In this document: piece after piece, positions 60,806-64,000 of the stretch | Numbering within the stretch: position 1 is the stretch's first letter | Layout: every line of letters starts with the position of its first letter | NCBI GenBank assembly: GCA_013399305.1 | Contig: VXAI01000046.1 | Span: 1,301,340 to 1,365,339 of the forward strand | Reading direction: 5' to 3' | Source: Rostratula benghalensis | Taxonomy: Eukaryota; Chordata; Aves; Charadriiformes; Rostratulidae | Length of the DNA: 64,000 bases | The notes under the pieces: model-generated | What the model saw: only the letters and a program-made list of their open reading frames with translations | What the model was told of the DNA's origin: nothing | Database searches by the model: none | Position numbers and translations under genes: made by a program

Positions 60806-63800
60806 CTGTTTCAGAAAATGCAAGTTACCTCTAAAGAACTGTGTCAGTTAATTACCACACCGACTTAGATGCATAGCTGCCTGCCAGTCAAGCTAGCCTG
60901 TCATGAAAACACTTCAAAGAAAAGTGAAAACTTTCTGTTTTGTAGATGGTCAATTTTAAGTAAAATGTGATGGGAAAAATCCTCCAAATGTTTTTGTTTG
61001 TTTTTTAAGATGGTACTGCATGTACCTTTACAGATCTTCACATAACACAGAGTTTATAGAAGAAACAGTAATAGACCAGAAAAAGGCTTTGCATTATACA
61101 CAACAAATTAATTAATGTGGGTATAGAAAAGCCCCAGTAGATCAGAAAAAGTCACAAAATCCTGTATTGCAAATCTATAGATAGGAAACAAATACACACT
61201 TTTTTCTTACTTTTGAGGAGGGAGAAAATAACCCATGGAGTCACTGCATCTGACATACTTGTAGATTTTAAGGAACTCTTTTGTCTTTGGCAGGTATGAT
61301 CCCTTTCTTTTTCCTTCTGGAAAGAAAATTGGAAATAGATGAAGCTTACATGACAGATTGAAATGGCAAAAAAGTCTGTTTCAGTAGCTTTCTTGCCTAA
61401 AGGATCTGCATTAATGCTCCTATAGTTAACTAAAATCTTCATTAATATTATGATTATAACTGACTAACTGTACAAATTAACAGAATCAAATATTAGTAAC
61501 AACTACTGCAGCAAAAGAACCCTCTTTACTAAACAGGGAAATTTAGATGAAATAAGAGTAGAGATGGAGATCAGCCATCTAGTGTCTTAATTCTAATGTC
61601 AGTGTTTTATTGTATCAGTCTCTGGAATGTTGCCACTTTATCAACTGAACTGTATAACAAAAAGTTCTCAAATCATATTAAATACTGCAGAAGTATAGAA
61701 TTTGACATGTATATCAAGAGGTGGGGTTTTAATCAGTCATTGGTGTAAGTCAGCAAGGGGAGCGGGTATATCCTAGGAATAAACAAAATGTTAATTCTTT
61801 GGCATACACGGTAGCGTAGTATCGAGAACTATATGGAATGGACAATGTAATGTTATGAAACATCCCTGTGAAATGCAGACTAAAGCTAAAATTAAGACTA
61901 TTATCAAATAGCATATTCTATTTGCATTTTGTATGTCATAAAAAAGCAAGTTTATTTAATATTTGCTTTAGTTCTAATACAATTTCGACAACCTAAAACT
62001 GAATGCAATCGAAGTCTTAAAATGTCTCATTAAGGCTTAATCTACCCTCAAAAGTTGCTGATGTGGCCATTACAGTACTAATGTCATTTATTCTGGGAAG
62101 ATTATTTTTTCTCTTTTTGCCAGTGTAGCTTATACAGGTTTGCTGAACAAAATAAGCTATATCAGTAAAAAAAAAAGAGTATTTTTGTTTGTTTACCAGC
62201 ACAGCTATGCCAGCTAGACCTGTGGTTCCTTTTCCCTGACATTATTGCAGAAAAACTACATTATCTGGAGTAACTTAAGCACAGCCGAGACTTTTAAAAG
62301 TGCATTTCTGTAACACCTCCATAGTCTTTTGAGTCAGACCTAAATTTCTCTTCCTCCTGTGAGCTCAGTCAAGACTGAGTGATGCAGGTGAGAGTCTGAA
62401 AAGGATGGCACCTCGTGACAACTGGCACTACAGGGATGTGTGACAGGCTAATGATAAAGGAAAACAAGATAAGATGCAATCCCTGTTCTAGTGACAGGCT
62501 TACTGAATTCAAATATAAAATTAGCAGAAGCACATAATGCTGTAAAATCTTGCTTTGTACTACCTGGAATCTCATATATATTGTAACAATATTAAGACTG
62601 ATAAAATGAGAGGCATAATTTAGGATGAAAATAGCTTTATGCCACAATTACGCTCCCTTGCGTCAAGATTAGATCACACACACTGGCATTAACCTCCACC
62701 TTCTCAGGGTCCATCCACCTATCTTCTAGTTACATCCCTGTCCTAGTACAAACATATTATCATGAGTGGAGTTTGTGCCAACCACACATCCACTCAAGTG
62801 CAGCAGTCATACATAACACTATAACTTTAACTGTCTGAAAGAGCAGTCAGTTCTTCCGAGCCAAGAAGTGCTTTGGAAGGTCATTGTGGGGACAGGCTGC
62901 AGAAGAGGCAGGGGCATAGGCCAATGTAAGCAACAGATACTTCATAGAGCTCATTCTGAGGTAAAGTCTGCAGTTAAGTTACCTAAGCAGCTAAAAATAA
63001 GAAATTAGTATGGTTCTGATTCGTTTTGTACTGAAAAAAACCCTATGAAACTACTATATGAATCTGCAGATATCTAGCAGGAATTGTTTTTTAAATGTAC
63101 ACTAGGTTAAAAAAAACCATATGCAGCTTTCAGAATGAGTTCTGCATTGAGAACAGCAAATATGAGGAACTGCCCCCCTTGCAGGGATACCTACTACATA
63201 AATTTTGGAATTATCTCAGCTAATGGGTCCACACGGGCCTCAGAGATACCAGCAGGCTGTCCGGATGCTTACCCTAATCTGCAAGCTGCTGACTGACTCC
63301 TGTCAAAGACAGTCTGCTCACCTGAGAGGCAAGGAAGACAAGATCTTTTTACTTTTTCAGCTATACAAAACTTTAAGTGCTTCAAGTAAGATATTCTGAA
63401 AGGCAACATATTATGGAACAACACTAAAAAGGAACAGCTACAAGAGAAACAGGAATAATGCCAGTTAAAATTAGAGGATAAAATTTCTTAATTAATATCT
63501 GTTTTTTATTTCTGCACATCAAGAATTATGGAAAAATTATATATACAACCATACAAAACAAGTTACTTTGTACCAGATTGATAAAGTATCATAATTGAAA
63601 ACTATAGAGCTAAATCTGGAATAACATTTTGCAAATTTAAATACTTCACTAATTTAAATAGATATCAGAATTCCAGTTGAATTAAGAATAGGAATCACAC
63701 TACATACTTTTAAAGAAGTTGAATAAATATTTGAATATACAGCAAGTCTCCACTGTAAATCTTTATGCAAGGTATTGTTGGCACATTTCTTAACTTTTAT

Positions 63801-64000
63801 ATATAGGTACTTAAAATAACTTTATGTCCCAGATTAAGGTTAGATTGTTCTTTCACGAATTTCTGTATGAGGTATGAATAACACGTATTTTTCTGACAGG
63901 TGTAGGTGTAAGATTCAAACTGAAACATTACATTCATACTAATACAGTCTGATCATTCTTCTAGTCAGCATTTCCTACCATTTTAAGGTGTACATGCTTT
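60806..64000. other. AT-rich DNA without supported genes
   Basis: A minus-strand open frame with a good donor (TGTCAT|GTAAGC, exon edge at 61350) lies at 61442-61350. Its phase (0) does not match the candidate exon at 60805, so I do not join them. A plus-strand open frame at 63205-63399 is unrecognised. Confidence 0.35.

Noticed and set aside
61350..61442. Possible exon upstream of the 60.5-60.8 kb candidate
   Set aside because: The donor is good, but the phase (0) does not fit the acceptor phase (1) of the downstream candidate, so a joined gene is not supported.
1..64000. tRNA genes, rRNA, CRISPR arrays, and retroviral LTR/gag-pol sequence
   Set aside because: I looked for tRNA boxes, regular direct repeats and reverse-transcriptase or LTR hallmarks other than CR1 and found none that I could support by eye.

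Overview
This is a 64 kb piece of a vertebrate nuclear genome, almost certainly a bird. The main signs are compact genes with small exons and GT/AG introns, CpG-island promoters, and several LINEs of the CR1 family, including 3' ends with the typical avian wording and a short octamer-type tail. A block of exactly 100 Ns at 14528-14627 marks an assembly gap.

Layout: the first 31 kb carry three genes, all on the minus strand and closely packed head to tail. TARS3 (threonyl-tRNA synthetase-like, 19 coding exons, 31244-16450) is followed by TM2D3 (TM2-domain membrane protein, 6 coding exons, 14452-9564) and then ADAL (N6-methyl-AMP deaminase, 10 coding exons, 8552-659). All three reading frames could be assembled completely from the sequence, with consistent splice phases: 789, 253 and 355 residues. 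Each gene starts in its own CpG island. The TM2D3 poly(A) signal lies only about 160 bp before the ADAL start codon. TM2D3 and TARS3 are also neighbours in human (15q26.3), but ADAL lies elsewhere on human chromosome 15, so the ADAL junction is a rearrangement relative to human.

From 31.4 to 36.4 kb there is an intergenic stretch with a CR1 piece, an unclassified repeat-like tract and one possible minus-strand exon. At 36.4 kb a plus-strand gene begins whose first coding exon encodes a convincing CARD (death-fold) domain. A second exon at 39.7 kb joins it in phase. I cannot assign it to a named gene, and it is the most interesting item in the window.

From 39.9 kb to the end the DNA is AT-rich and gene-poor. 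It holds a cluster of three CR1 pieces (42.4-45.0 kb), simple repeats, and one unusually long open minus-strand exon candidate at 60.5-60.8 kb. The three recognised proteins have separate housekeeping roles (nucleotide salvage, membrane or Notch-linked function, tRNA charging). Their proximity looks like compact packing rather than a functional cluster.
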